DNA of 9,974 nt from an uncultured Bacilli bacterium (GCA_947627965.1 CANQYA010000027.1:1-9974), one strand, 5' to 3'; numbered from the stretch's first letter, positions 1 to 7,355 are shown. Program-made: numbers and translations. The notes: generated by a model from the letters alone, not told the origin.

Positions 1-1
1 T

Positions 2-1405
2 TATAGTACCTTTATCCAAAAGTTTAGTCCTTACTCTTTCTAAATTACAATCCACATTATCAGTCAAAGACCAATATGATATTCCATTTAATCTTACCCC
101 TGAATTATTTATGATAGTTGATATACTATCTATTCTTTCTCTCTTCATAAAATATACTTCTTCGTAAGAAATTTGCGGGTTATCCCCAATTGTTTTTAAA
201 GTTTCACTTTCACTTAAAGATAAATCAAATTCAGTTATTTGAATATTGATGTTTTGTTTATCTTGTAATAATTTAAAATCTTTAAAACATTCTTGTATTT
301 GTTCATCACTAGTTCTAAAAGTTATATGCATTTGCGAACCTAAAGTATCAATTAGACCATTTGAAGTAGAATTTATTGATTGTAATACTTCAAAAACCTT
401 TTTTCTTCTTTCGGGATCCTCTAAAAATGGCTCATTATATAAATAACTCACACCTTGAGGTTTATTAGTTTTAGCATATTCAAATATATTACATAAATCT
501 TGAACTGTTATACCATAACGACTTTCCCATATATTTTCATATTGTCCTTGACTATTTTTATCAAAACTTACAATTTCGTTAAATAAATCAATAGCATTAA
601 TAACCGGCGTCCCATCTACTAACTTATGTGTTGCATTATATTCATTTACAAAATCTATAGTAGTTTTAACATAAGAATTTAGTATTTTTAAAATTTCCCC
701 TCTTGATTTTCCTGTAAATAAACTTTCAGCTGATCCTTTGGTTAAAAGCGAATGAAATCGTATATGTTTATTGTTTCTTAATGCAAAATCTAAATCATTT
801 TTAGCAAAATAGAAATCAAATCGTTCTTGATTATCTTCGTCAAAAAATTCATTTATAACAACTTCCGGTTTTCCCGATCCGACTAATAAAGTATTAAATA
901 ATGCCAATTCTTCGTTAAGTAAGATAAATTCATCGTATAAATTAGGCATTTTATTTTGATCTCGTTCAGTTGAGACAAATCTGTGAGCCTGTTTAAAAAT
1001 TTCTTCATAATTATTTGGGTATCTATTTTTTATATATTCTTTAATATATGTTATTGTTTCAATATTTTTATCAGTATAAATTTTTTTAATGACCGCAACA
1101 TCTTCCTGTTTGATACCTAAATGATATAATGTGTTATTCATTATGGTTTGTTTATTACTGTTATGTGGTACTAACGTATCTTGATATGCTTTAAATACGT
1201 TTTTTTTTAACTGTTCTAAATTTTGAGTAGTAAAATTTTGAAAATCTTCTTTTGAAAATAGTCCATCTAATTGTTTACATTGATATATAAAAGAAATTAT
1301 TTCTTCACAAGTTTGGCATTGTATAATTGATAACATATCTATTTGTTCACTACTGAAATACCCTCCAAAGTTACTAGTATTTACATTTAAGTTATATAAA
1401 TCCAT
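2..1405 (-). CDS. Divergent GH10-type glycoside hydrolase, probably cytoplasmic; C-terminus lies beyond the left edge
   Basis: An uninterrupted reading frame of 468 codons runs from ATG at 1405 off the left edge without a stop. AAGGTAGGTG precedes the ATG by about 7 nt. Motifs resemble glycoside hydrolase family 10 (endo-beta-1,4-xylanases), in the right order. IRFHSLL (His218) matches the GHTLVWH strand, DLFNE has the acid/base candidate Glu277, and YLYNEP (321-326) matches the fifth-strand Asn region. LGSQMHI (Gln358, His360) matches the Q-x-H segment, ITEFD has the nucleophile candidate Glu392, and ISYWSLTD (442-449) matches the Trp-containing last strand. Differences from typical members are clear: the Trp-His of GHTLVWH is replaced by Thr222-Lys223, and about 150 N-terminal residues of helical character precede the barrel. 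There is no signal peptide or transmembrane segment, whereas classical xylanases are secreted. The fold assignment is fairly sure; the substrate is unknown and need not be xylan. Confidence 0.78.
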   Translation of the reverse strand, partial: MDLYNLNVNTSNFGGYFSSEQIDMLSIIQCQTCEEIISFIYQCKQLDGLFSKEDFQNFTTQNLEQLKKNVFKAYQDTLVPHNSNKQTIMNNTLYHLGIKQEDVAVIKKIYTDKNIETITYIKEYIKNRYPNNYEEIFKQAHRFVSTERDQNKMPNLYDEFILLNEELALFNTLLVGSGKPEVVINEFFDEDNQERFDFYFAKNDLDFALRNNKHIRFHSLLTKGSAESLFTGKSRGEILKILNSYVKTTIDFVNEYNATHKLVDGTPVINAIDLFNEIVSFDKNSQGQYENIWESRYGITVQDLCNIFEYAKTNKPQGVSYLYNEPFLEDPERRKKVFEVLQSINSTSNGLIDTLGSQMHITFRTSDEQIQECFKDFKLLQDKQNINIQITEFDLSLSESETLKTIGDNPQISYEEVYFMKRERIDSISTIINNSGVRLNGISYWSLTDNVDCNLERVRTKLLDKGTI

Positions 1406-1614
1406 TACAACACCTACCTTCTATTCCATTGTATCATATTTTAACAAATTTAATATTAGATTATGTAGTTAATGATTATACCAATTATTATATAACTAAA
1501 AATAACTTCCTTTAAAAAACTATTGGGAAATTTATTCAAACTTTTTTGGACTTTAATTGCAAAAATTCTTTTTGATTAGAAATAATTATGAAACTATATG
1601 AAAAAGCTTAGAAA
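1406..1614. other. Intergenic stretch between the GH10-like gene and the first Fic-flanking repeat
   Basis: This very AT-rich stretch contains no ORF, tRNA or convincing hairpin. It must hold the promoter of the leftward GH10-like gene. TACAAT or the overlapping TATGAT on the minus strand (about 1428-1438) are possible -10 elements, but I see no good -35 at the right distance. Confidence 0.4.
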
Positions 1615-1730
1615 AACAAATTATTATTCCTTTTAATTTTATAAAAATGCACTTTGATTGTGCAAATTATGTCGGAAAAACAGAAAAATGCACAATATTT
1701 GGCAAATATTGTGCATTTTTATTTACTTTC
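1615..1730 (+). repeat. Direct repeat copy 1 flanking the Fic gene, with a 17-bp perfect palindrome
   Basis: This is the left member of a pair with 2914-3032. A 31-bp block at 1643-1673 is identical to 2944-2974. A 16-bp block at 1682-1697 equals 2985-3000, and a 20-bp block at 1704-1723 equals 3007-3026. Within the unit, arms 1684-1700 and 1704-1720 form a perfect 17-bp inverted repeat around a GGC loop. The half-site TGCAC/GTGCA occurs four times: twice in 1648-1664 as a small 5-bp stem with a 7-nt loop, and twice in the large palindrome. The palindrome ends in TTTTT and could terminate transcription, but its place just before the fic start also suits an operator. Confidence 0.8.
1684..1720 (+). 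promoter_or_regulatory. Palindrome, candidate operator for the Fic gene (or intrinsic terminator)
   Basis: Two perfect 17-bp arms surround a 3-nt GGC loop, centred about 67 bp before the fic ATG. The right arm contains TTGTGC (1709-1714), the proposed -35 of the fic promoter, so a protein bound here would block RNA polymerase. The Fic protein carries its own C-terminal winged helix, making it the obvious candidate ligand; that link is inference. The trailing TTTTT also allows a terminator reading for plus-strand transcription. Confidence 0.5.
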
Positions 1731-1736
1731 TATACT
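1709..1736 (+). promoter_or_regulatory. Candidate promoter of the Fic gene
   Basis: TTGTGC at 1709-1714 and TATACT at 1731-1736 are separated by 16 bp. The predicted start near 1743 gives a leader of about 26 nt to the ATG at 1769. An alternative is TTTACT (1722-1727) with TAATAT (1745-1750), 17 bp apart. The first option overlaps the right arm of the palindrome. Confidence 0.45.
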
Positions 1737-1768
1737 TTATATGCTAATATTTATTGTGGGTGATACAA

Positions 1769-2848
1769 ATGGAAGCAATGAAAGTAAAACATCTACCAAT
1801 TGAATATGCAATAGACAAAGAATTATTAAAATTAATTTCTGAAGCAAATGCTAAGTATGGAGAATATAAGTCCTCTTTAAAAAATATGGAATTTGATTCA
1901 AAATATTTTTTAGATTCAATCATTCTAAGTGAAAGTTTAAAATCGACACAGATAGAAGGAACGCAAATTTCAGAAGACGAATTATATTATTTAAAATATA
2001 TGCCAAAAAACGATGATAATTTAGAAATTCAAAACTTAAAAAAAGTAATTGAATATTCTAAAGAATACATGAAAAAATCTAATGAAATTAATTTAATATT
2101 TGTTAATAAAATTCATAAAATATTATTAAATAGTGTTAGAGGAAGAAAAAATGATCCTGGTCATATTAGGAATATTCAAAATTGGATTGGACCAAAAGGA
2201 TGTACTATTGAGGAAGCTATTTTTGTACCTCCCATTCCTGAAGATGTTCCAATATTATTAGACAATTTATTCAAATATATGAATGATGCTTATATTGATC
2301 CAATTTTTATAAATTTGGCTATTTCACATTCACAATTTGAAACAATACATGCTTATAGAGACGGAAACGGTCGATTAGGTAGAGCTTTAATCCCTGTTCA
2401 ATTAGCTATGCTAACTAACGATGACCCTATCCTATTTTTATCAGAAGTAATTGAGTTATATAAACCAAGTTACCATAAATTTTTAAACGAAAGTAGAAAA
2501 GGAAATATGTTAGGTTTTATAAAATTCTTTTTACAATGTATTATTGAACAATGTAATAATTATATTATTAAAATTAATAGAATTAAGAGAATTTATAAAC
2601 AAGATATGGAAAAAATTAAAGTATTAAATAGCAATGCTATATACAGGATTATGCCAGCAATGATGCATCAAATTGTCTTTACTAAAAAAGAAATCGAAGA
2701 AGAAACTGGCGTTTCTAGAAATACTGTTTCTATATTAATAGATCAATTAGTAAATATGGGAATTTTAGTAACTGATGCATCTCATGCTAAACTTGGTTAT
2801 AAATACAAAGAAATATATGATGTATTTGTAGATAAAGACATTGTATAA
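1769..2848 (+). CDS. Fic-family AMP-transferase-type protein with built-in inhibitory motif and C-terminal winged helix
   Basis: Fic enzymes usually transfer AMP from ATP to target protein hydroxyls. The 359-residue product has the Fic signature HAYRDGNGRLGR at 194-205, including the catalytic His194, Asp198 and Arg205; the usual HPF is HAY here. An N-terminal STQIEG at 59-64 matches the inhibitory (S/T)xxxE(G/N) motif, whose Glu63 would block the ATP gamma-phosphate site (class II, self-inhibited). A winged-helix domain spans about 304-355 (FTKKEIEEETGVSRNTVSIL and the following wing). I chose ATG 1769 rather than the in-frame TTG at 1754. GGGTGAT lies 4-6 nt before this ATG and matches the AGGTGATAAA-ATG pattern of the LysM gene, while TTG 1754 has no ribosome binding site. 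There is no separate antitoxin gene. Direct repeats flank the gene on both sides. Its target is unknown. Confidence 0.93.
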   Translation: MEAMKVKHLPIEYAIDKELLKLISEANAKYGEYKSSLKNMEFDSKYFLDSIILSESLKSTQIEGTQISEDELYYLKYMPKNDDNLEIQNLKKVIEYSKEYMKKSNEINLIFVNKIHKILLNSVRGRKNDPGHIRNIQNWIGPKGCTIEEAIFVPPIPEDVPILLDNLFKYMNDAYIDPIFINLAISHSQFETIHAYRDGNGRLGRALIPVQLAMLTNDDPILFLSEVIELYKPSYHKFLNESRKGNMLGFIKFFLQCIIEQCNNYIIKINRIKRIYKQDMEKIKVLNSNAIYRIMPAMMHQIVFTKKEIEEETGVSRNTVSILIDQLVNMGILVTDASHAKLGYKYKEIYDVFVDKDIV

Positions 2849-2913
2849 AGCAAAAAATCTTGCCTAAAATAGAAACATTTGATTATATATAGGCTATGAG
2901 TACAATTAAATAA

Positions 2914-3032
2914 CAACAATTTATTATTTTCGTTTTGTTTTACAAAAATGCACTTTGATTGTGCAAATTATGTCTAAAAAAAATAGAAAAATGCACAATA
3001 ATTACGAAATATTGTGCATTTTTATTCACTTT
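2914..3032 (+). repeat. Direct repeat copy 2 flanking the Fic gene
   Basis: This is the right member of the pair described at 1615-1730, starting 66 bp after the fic stop. The large palindrome has arms 2987-3003 and 3007-3023 around ACG, with a single mismatch at 3001/3009. The 31-bp core 2944-2974 is identical to copy 1. Similarity begins and ends at equivalent points, so both copies have the same orientation and the pair encloses only fic. The hairpin and its T-run could also end fic transcription. With the terminator at 3085-3123, this accounts for most of the 300-bp gap 2849-3148. I see nothing in 2849-2913. Confidence 0.8.
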
Positions 3033-3084
3033 TAATGATTTATATCCATTTTATAAAAAAAGTAAATGCATCCCTAAATAAATT

Positions 3085-3123
3085 GCATCTAACCTCGACG
3101 ATTGTTGAAGTTAGATGCTTTTT
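3085..3123 (+). terminator. Intrinsic terminator between the convergent Fic and SleC-like genes
   Basis: The arms GCATCTAACCTC (3085-3096) and GAAGTTAGATGC (3107-3118) pair at 11 of 12 positions around a 10-nt loop. TTTTT follows at 3119-3123 on the plus strand. The clean T-run favours plus-strand termination downstream of fic. On the minus strand the tail is only moderately U-rich, so it may also serve the SleC-like gene, which ends 26 bp away. Confidence 0.7.
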
Positions 3124-3148
3124 CAAAATAAAATAATTAATAACTCAT

Positions 3149-4363
3149 TTATGAATAAACACTTTCTGTTAAATCTTTTACAGCAGTTAAAATATAAGAT
3201 ATTTTATACCATGTTTGATAATTTACTTTCCCTATTTCGTCTAAAGAAAAAACTCTTTGAAAAACACTTACAGCTTCCTTAGTAGCAGTATCAAATAACC
3301 CACTTGGATTAGGTATAGCAGGGATACCGGGATAACTTCCTCTTATATAATTTAAAGCATTTTGTAATAGATATACATCAATACTACAATTCCCTTCTTG
3401 TAAAGTAGAAGTAAACGAATATGGATAATTTCCTGTTACCATAGCTTCATAAATATTAATATTTTCCCCATAATAATATCTCAATATTTCTAAAGCACTA
3501 AAGCCTTCATCACCTAATTCTTTTGAACCCCACTGACTTAAATACCCTTTTTCCGTTGTATCGCTTTTATAATGAGCAAGTAAAGGTTCTAGCCGAATAC
3601 CACTTCTAATGTAATTATTAAATATCTCGTCTACTACTTTAGATATTGGTTCAAAAATAGTTCCATTTCTTGTATATTTTTGGTCATAACTAGTCGTCGA
3701 TGTTATGGTAAAATTATATCCCCTACTTGGATACCATTCTGTATAAATTCTATTTAATGTAAAAGAAATAATAGCTAATACATTCGCTTTAATTGTCTCT
3801 TGTGGCCACGTACTATAAATTTCACTAGATGCAACATTCTTAATATAATCAACAAAAGGTACCGTATAATTAGGAGCATTAGAGTTACTAGGTACACCAT
3901 CATGGACAATAATATTTTCAGGTATTAATATTTCCTTTAAGACAATTGGAGCGATTAAAGGTTCTTCTCCTTGGTCAAAAATATTAGCAGGATAATCTCC
4001 CCATAAAGTATTAGGTGTTACAGTATAATTATCAACTGTATTGCTATTATCAATTGAACTCATATAAATATTTTGAATAGAAGTAACCCCATCAAAGATT
4101 TGAACCCCCATTATATTAATTGGATTAAGTCCTAAAGCCTCGACCCTAACATCATAAGTTTCATAAGGTCTAACTTCGTATTGTTCCTCTAAAGTATAAT
4201 CTTTATTAACTGTATTTAAAGTAATTAATTCCGTCTCTCCATTTTCATTAGTTTTAGTTTGATAAATTACATTATTATTTTTTAAAATAGTAACATTAGC
4301 ATTCCTAACTGGATTAGCAATATTATCACTATAAACATTTACTTTTAAATATCCTTCGTTCAT
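3149..4363 (-). CDS. SleC-like spore-cortex-lytic family protein (SpoIID-fold domain plus PG-binding domain)
   Basis: The 404-residue protein has three parts. Residues 1-102 form a beta-rich carboxypeptidase-regulatory/CnaB-like domain (MNEGYLKVNVYSD..., then GETELITL). About 168-302 is a SpoIID/SleC-type domain. It contains YIKNVASSEIYSTWP, where Glu181 is the equivalent of the catalytic glutamate of SpoIID. It also contains YPSRGYNFTITSTTSYDQ and LSQWGSKELGDEGFSALEIL (275-294), the family hallmark. About 325-395 is a peptidoglycan-binding type 1 domain. Family members such as SleC of Clostridium perfringens cut glycan strands of the spore cortex during germination. No signal peptide is visible, as in many clostridial relatives. 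AGAGGTG lies 5-6 nt before the ATG. It is divergent from a LysM protein 66 bp away, which suggests shared control. Whether the host sporulates cannot be told from this window. Confidence 0.85.
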   Translation of the reverse strand: MNEGYLKVNVYSDNIANPVRNANVTILKNNNVIYQTKTNENGETELITLNTVNKDYTLEEQYEVRPYETYDVRVEALGLNPINIMGVQIFDGVTSIQNIYMSSIDNSNTVDNYTVTPNTLWGDYPANIFDQGEEPLIAPIVLKEILIPENIIVHDGVPSNSNAPNYTVPFVDYIKNVASSEIYSTWPQETIKANVLAIISFTLNRIYTEWYPSRGYNFTITSTTSYDQKYTRNGTIFEPISKVVDEIFNNYIRSGIRLEPLLAHYKSDTTEKGYLSQWGSKELGDEGFSALEILRYYYGENINIYEAMVTGNYPYSFTSTLQEGNCSIDVYLLQNALNYIRGSYPGIPAIPNPSGLFDTATKEAVSVFQRVFSLDEIGKVNYQTWYKISYILTAVKDLTESVYS

Positions 4364-4429
4364 ATTACACCTCTTTATATTATATATAATATCTTTAATA
4401 AAAATGAATATAATTCATTAGGTGATAAA
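4364..4429. promoter_or_regulatory. Shared divergent promoter region of the SleC-like and LysM genes
   Basis: This 66-bp AT-rich spacer must hold both promoters. On the plus strand TATAAT lies at 4409-4414, only 16 bp before the LysM ATG. On the minus strand a TATAAT sits in the TATATAATATAAAG tract (about 4379-4390), with TTCATT 18 bp upstream of it. The -35 elements are weak on both strands, so an alternative sigma factor is possible but not shown. Confidence 0.4.
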
Positions 4430-5374
4430 ATGTTTGAAAATTTAGAATTAGGTTCGACGGGTGATAATGTTAAAATATTACAAGAAAAATTAAAAATATT
4501 AGGTTACTATAACCCAGTTATTACTGGTTCATTTGGTATGTCGACAATGGTTGGAGTTAAAGCTTTTCAAGAACAATATGGTCTAGCTGTAACAGGAATA
4601 GTCGATAATGAAACATGGAATTTATTATATGAATTAACTTCTCCTAAAATTGCTCCTATTAGTTTATACCCTACTTTAAGTTATGGTAGTACAGGAGAAG
4701 AAGTTAAAGATTTACAAATTAAATTAAAAACGCTTTTATATTATACGGGTACTATTAATTCTAGCTTTGATTTAGAAACAGAAAATGCTGTTAAAAGACT
4801 ACAATTAAATAATAATTTAACTAGTAATGGCATTGTTAATAGTAATACTTGGAATACTATTAATTATTTATACGGTAACTTAAATGATTGTGTAACTAAT
4901 AATAATGGGAATAATTACATAACTTATACTGTTACTAGAGGTGATACTTTATATTCAATAGCAAGAAGTTTTAATACTACCGTTGACGAAATTAAAAGAC
5001 TTAATAACTTAACTAGTAATATTTTAACTATTGGGCAAGTATTAAAAATACCTAATAATGACACTTCTAATTATATAACTTATACCGTTACTAGAGGCGA
5101 TACTTTATACTCGATAGCAAGAGCCTATAATACAACTGTAGACGAAATTAAAAGACTTAATAACCTAACTAGCAATATTTTAACTATCGGTCAAATATTA
5201 AAAATACCTAATAATGACACTTCTAATTATATAACTTATACCGTTACTAGAGGCGACACTTTATACTCAATAGCAAGAAGTTTTAATACCACTGTCGACG
5301 GAATAAAAAGAATTAATAATTTGACCAGCAACATTTTAACTGTTGGGCAAGTATTATTAATTCCTGAAACATAA
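4430..5374 (+). CDS. Cell-wall-binding protein: two PG-binding domains followed by three LysM domains
   Basis: The 314-residue protein has two peptidoglycan-binding type 1 domains at about 8-67 and 86-147, each with GSTG(D/E)xVKxLQxKL and a final TWN. Three LysM domains follow at 165-208, 217-260 and 269-312. Each contains YTVTRGDTLYSIAR and ends in GQ(V/I)L(K/L)IP, and NNDTSN linkers separate them. LysM and PG-binding domains bind glycan strands (N-acetylglucosamine-containing) of peptidoglycan. There is no catalytic domain, so it is probably a targeting, scaffold or coat-type protein. No signal peptide is visible: the start is MFENLELGSTGDN, directly in the first domain. AGGTGAT precedes the ATG. 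It is paired head to head with the SleC-like gene, so a joint role at the wall or spore cortex is a reasonable inference. It converges with the carboxypeptidase gene, leaving only 20 bp. Confidence 0.92.
   Translation: MFENLELGSTGDNVKILQEKLKILGYYNPVITGSFGMSTMVGVKAFQEQYGLAVTGIVDNETWNLLYELTSPKIAPISLYPTLSYGSTGEEVKDLQIKLKTLLYYTGTINSSFDLETENAVKRLQLNNNLTSNGIVNSNTWNTINYLYGNLNDCVTNNNGNNYITYTVTRGDTLYSIARSFNTTVDEIKRLNNLTSNILTIGQVLKIPNNDTSNYITYTVTRGDTLYSIARAYNTTVDEIKRLNNLTSNILTIGQILKIPNNDTSNYITYTVTRGDTLYSIARSFNTTVDGIKRINNLTSNILTVGQVLLIPET
4913..5371 (+). repeat. Three tandem 156-bp repeats encoding the LysM domains
   Basis: Units begin at 4913, 5069 and 5225, an exact period of 156 bp (52 codons); the last lacks the linker. 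Units 2 and 3 are nearly identical over the linker and first half of the domain, differing for example by GGCGATACT versus GGCGACACT. Unit 1 differs at several silent positions. This pattern fits stepwise in-frame duplication, the most recent step creating units 2/3. Confidence 0.9.
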
Positions 5375-5394
5375 TATTTAAACTAATATGTTTT

Positions 5395-6489
5395 TTACTT
5401 ATCTAAAAACATAACATAATATTCGTCATAAGTAATATTATTTTCCTTTATATATTTAGCTATTTCTTTTCCTACATAACGATAATGCCATGCTTCATAC
5501 TTATAACCAGTTATATCTTGTTTTTCTTCTTGATATCTTAGAATAAATCCATATTTATAAGCATTCTCCAACATCCACTTATATTCAGGAGACGCTTTAA
5601 AAGTATTATAATCACGTGATGCTACATCCAAAGCTAAACCAGTTTGATGTTCTGAATACCCTGGCACTGCTACATAATTATCAACATAATTTTGACCATA
5701 TAAATTTAAGTACGTATCATATACTATTTGTTGATCACTATAGCTACGGTAAGCTGAATTAGCTAAAATATGCATATTATCATTTAAAGCCGATTGACAT
5801 AATTCAAGAAAAGCATCATTAGCTACTTTTGATAAATATTGAGTTGCCGTACCTTTAGTAAACTCACTATTAATAGCAGTTAAATTTTTAGGCTCAAAAT
5901 TTTCACTTAATTTATTATACTTATTAGCTAAAACCGTTTCACTAAAAGTATCAATAACATTAACATCTTCATATAAAGGTTTATCTAGTCCTATGTTTAC
6001 TTTAACAACAGCATCTTTATAATCGTCATAGAAATAATCAATATAACGATACAAATTATCACTTTTAAAGAAATCAAATGCCATATAACTAGAAATATCA
6101 CTAATAAAATCATGACTATATAAAGAAGTTACCATTTCATCACTTAATTTTTCATTAATTAAATTAATGTCGTCAACACTATATCCTATTTTTAATAATT
6201 TATTAATTCTATCAATAAAACTATCTTTATCTACATAATTAATTTTAAAATAACTATCTAGATTATCCTTAACGAAATCTTTACTATTAACAGCAACTTC
6301 TACAGTTTTACTATATTCATTAGCTATAACTTCGTCTTTAATTCCTTTAGTAACGATATTATAAATTGATGATGCTTTATAATCTTTAGCTACAATCCTA
6401 CATGATAAATAAGTCGGATATATTAATAATAAAACTAATACTACTAAAATAATAATCCATATTTTCTTTAATTTCTTTTTTTTCTTCAT
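5395..6489 (-). CDS. Membrane-anchored VanY-type D-alanyl-D-alanine carboxypeptidase (peptidase M15B)
   Basis: This enzyme removes the terminal D-Ala from peptidoglycan stem peptides outside the membrane. In the 364-residue product, a lysine-rich start is followed by a membrane helix at about 10-26 (IWIIILVVLVLLLIYPTYL), giving an N-in, C-out anchor. The catalytic VanY domain covers about 215-350. It has SEHQTGLALDV (279-289) with zinc ligands His281 and Asp288, and EAWHYRYVG with catalytic Glu332 and zinc ligand His335. The ANSAYRSYSDQQ segment (243-254) is also typical. The region 30-210 is a lineage-type extension of unknown role. I chose ATG 6489: AGAGGTG ends 6 nt before it, and the in-frame GTG at 6498 overlaps that ribosome binding site. 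It lies 53 bp after the dehydrogenase. A TATACT on the minus strand in that gap may give it its own promoter. VanY-type genes alone do not imply vancomycin resistance. Confidence 0.92.
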   Translation of the reverse strand: MKKKKKLKKIWIIILVVLVLLLIYPTYLSCRIVAKDYKASSIYNIVTKGIKDEVIANEYSKTVEVAVNSKDFVKDNLDSYFKINYVDKDSFIDRINKLLKIGYSVDDINLINEKLSDEMVTSLYSHDFISDISSYMAFDFFKSDNLYRYIDYFYDDYKDAVVKVNIGLDKPLYEDVNVIDTFSETVLANKYNKLSENFEPKNLTAINSEFTKGTATQYLSKVANDAFLELCQSALNDNMHILANSAYRSYSDQQIVYDTYLNLYGQNYVDNYVAVPGYSEHQTGLALDVASRDYNTFKASPEYKWMLENAYKYGFILRYQEEKQDITGYKYEAWHYRYVGKEIAKYIKENNITYDEYYVMFLDK

Positions 6490-6542
6490 AAATGACACCT
6501 CTATTGTAATAAGTATATCACTTCTACTAATTATTTAAAATA

Positions 6543-7331
6543 TCATTTTATAAAGATTAAATAAATTTTTGTAAATATTTTTTGTAGTAATGGAGCCCGA
6601 TAAACTTTTTTAGGTTTATCTTTTTCTACTGCTATAATTATTTTTTCGACTATAGAATTAACTTTTTTCTTTTCTATTAAATTAAATAATTGACTAAGTT
6701 TATTATGAATTTTATATTTATTATTATAAAAGATAGATCCTTTAGTAGTATTTCTATCTATATCGTCAATCATAAATTGATTAAATCCTGTCTTATAAGC
6801 ACCTGGTTCAATTAAAATAATATCGATTTTAGCTTTTATTAATTTTAATTCCCTTCTTAATGAAGTTGCCATAGTACTTATAGCTGACTTAGTAGAACAG
6901 TAACTTCCTAAAAATGGTATAGGAATAATCCCTGCTTGTGACGACATAATTATTATTTTACCTCTTTTTTTAGTTTTAAGCATATTGTTACTTACTCTTT
7001 TAACTAAGTCATACATAGCAAAATAATTTACTTCAAAATTATATCTTACTTTATCCATAGGTAAATCTAAAATAGATCCACCTACTCCAATTGAGGCATT
7101 ATTTATTAGAACATCAATATCTAATTTATCTAATATTTTACAATCCTCTATATCGGTAACATCTAGTTTAAAAATAATTATTTTTAATCCTAAAGTAGCT
7201 ACTTTTTCTTTCAATTTATCTTTTTCCTTATCGGTATGAGTAGTCATATAGACAAAATGTCCTCGTGAAGCTAAAGTTATTCCTAGTAAGTATGCTATCC
7301 CACTACTAGCACCTGTTATTAATATTTTCAT
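6543..7331 (-). CDS. Short-chain dehydrogenase/reductase (classical SDR)
   Basis: The 262-residue protein has a Rossmann fold with the SDR dinucleotide motif TGASSGI at 6-12. NNAS at 77-80 supports the sheet and Asn102 is the active-site Asn candidate. Catalytic Ser131 (MSSQAG), Tyr144 and Lys148 (YCSTK) and the EPGAY loop at 175-179 are also present. The length is usual for classical SDRs. Residues THTDK after the second strand (31-35) lack the acidic residue that favours NAD, so NADP is possible but uncertain. The C-terminal 25 residues are basic and end in a hydrophobic tail (KIFTKIYLIFIK), which might touch the membrane. AAGGGTG precedes the ATG. Substrate is unknown; DltE-like and lipid-modifying SDRs share this layout. 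An intrinsic terminator sits just before the ribosome binding site, suggesting attenuation. Confidence 0.88.
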   Translation of the reverse strand: MKILITGASSGIAYLLGITLASRGHFVYMTTHTDKEKDKLKEKVATLGLKIIIFKLDVTDIEDCKILDKLDIDVLINNASIGVGGSILDLPMDKVRYNFEVNYFAMYDLVKRVSNNMLKTKKRGKIIIMSSQAGIIPIPFLGSYCSTKSAISTMATSLRRELKLIKAKIDIILIEPGAYKTGFNQFMIDDIDRNTTKGSIFYNNKYKIHNKLSQLFNLIEKKKVNSIVEKIIIAVEKDKPKKVYRAPLLQKIFTKIYLIFIK

Positions 7332-7355
7332 TATTTCACCCTTTTTAATATGAAC

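Noticed and set aside
246..446. Plus-strand 66-codon ORF
   Set aside because: It lies entirely opposite the GH10-like gene, which shows coherent family motifs in the minus frame; the plus frame has no ribosome binding site and no recognisable domain.
1754..1768. TTG start for the Fic gene
   Set aside because: No ribosome binding site precedes it, while ATG 1769 has GGGTGAT at good spacing.
4913..5371. CRISPR-like array
   Set aside because: The 156-bp units are in-frame LysM-coding repeats with no spacer-repeat alternation.
5388..5412. Terminator between the convergent LysM and carboxypeptidase genes
   Set aside because: ATGTTTTT/AAAAACAT is an all but A/T stem with no T-run after it on either strand; too weak to call.
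6490..6498. GTG start for the carboxypeptidase
   Set aside because: The GTG is part of the AGAGGTG ribosome binding site that serves ATG 6489.
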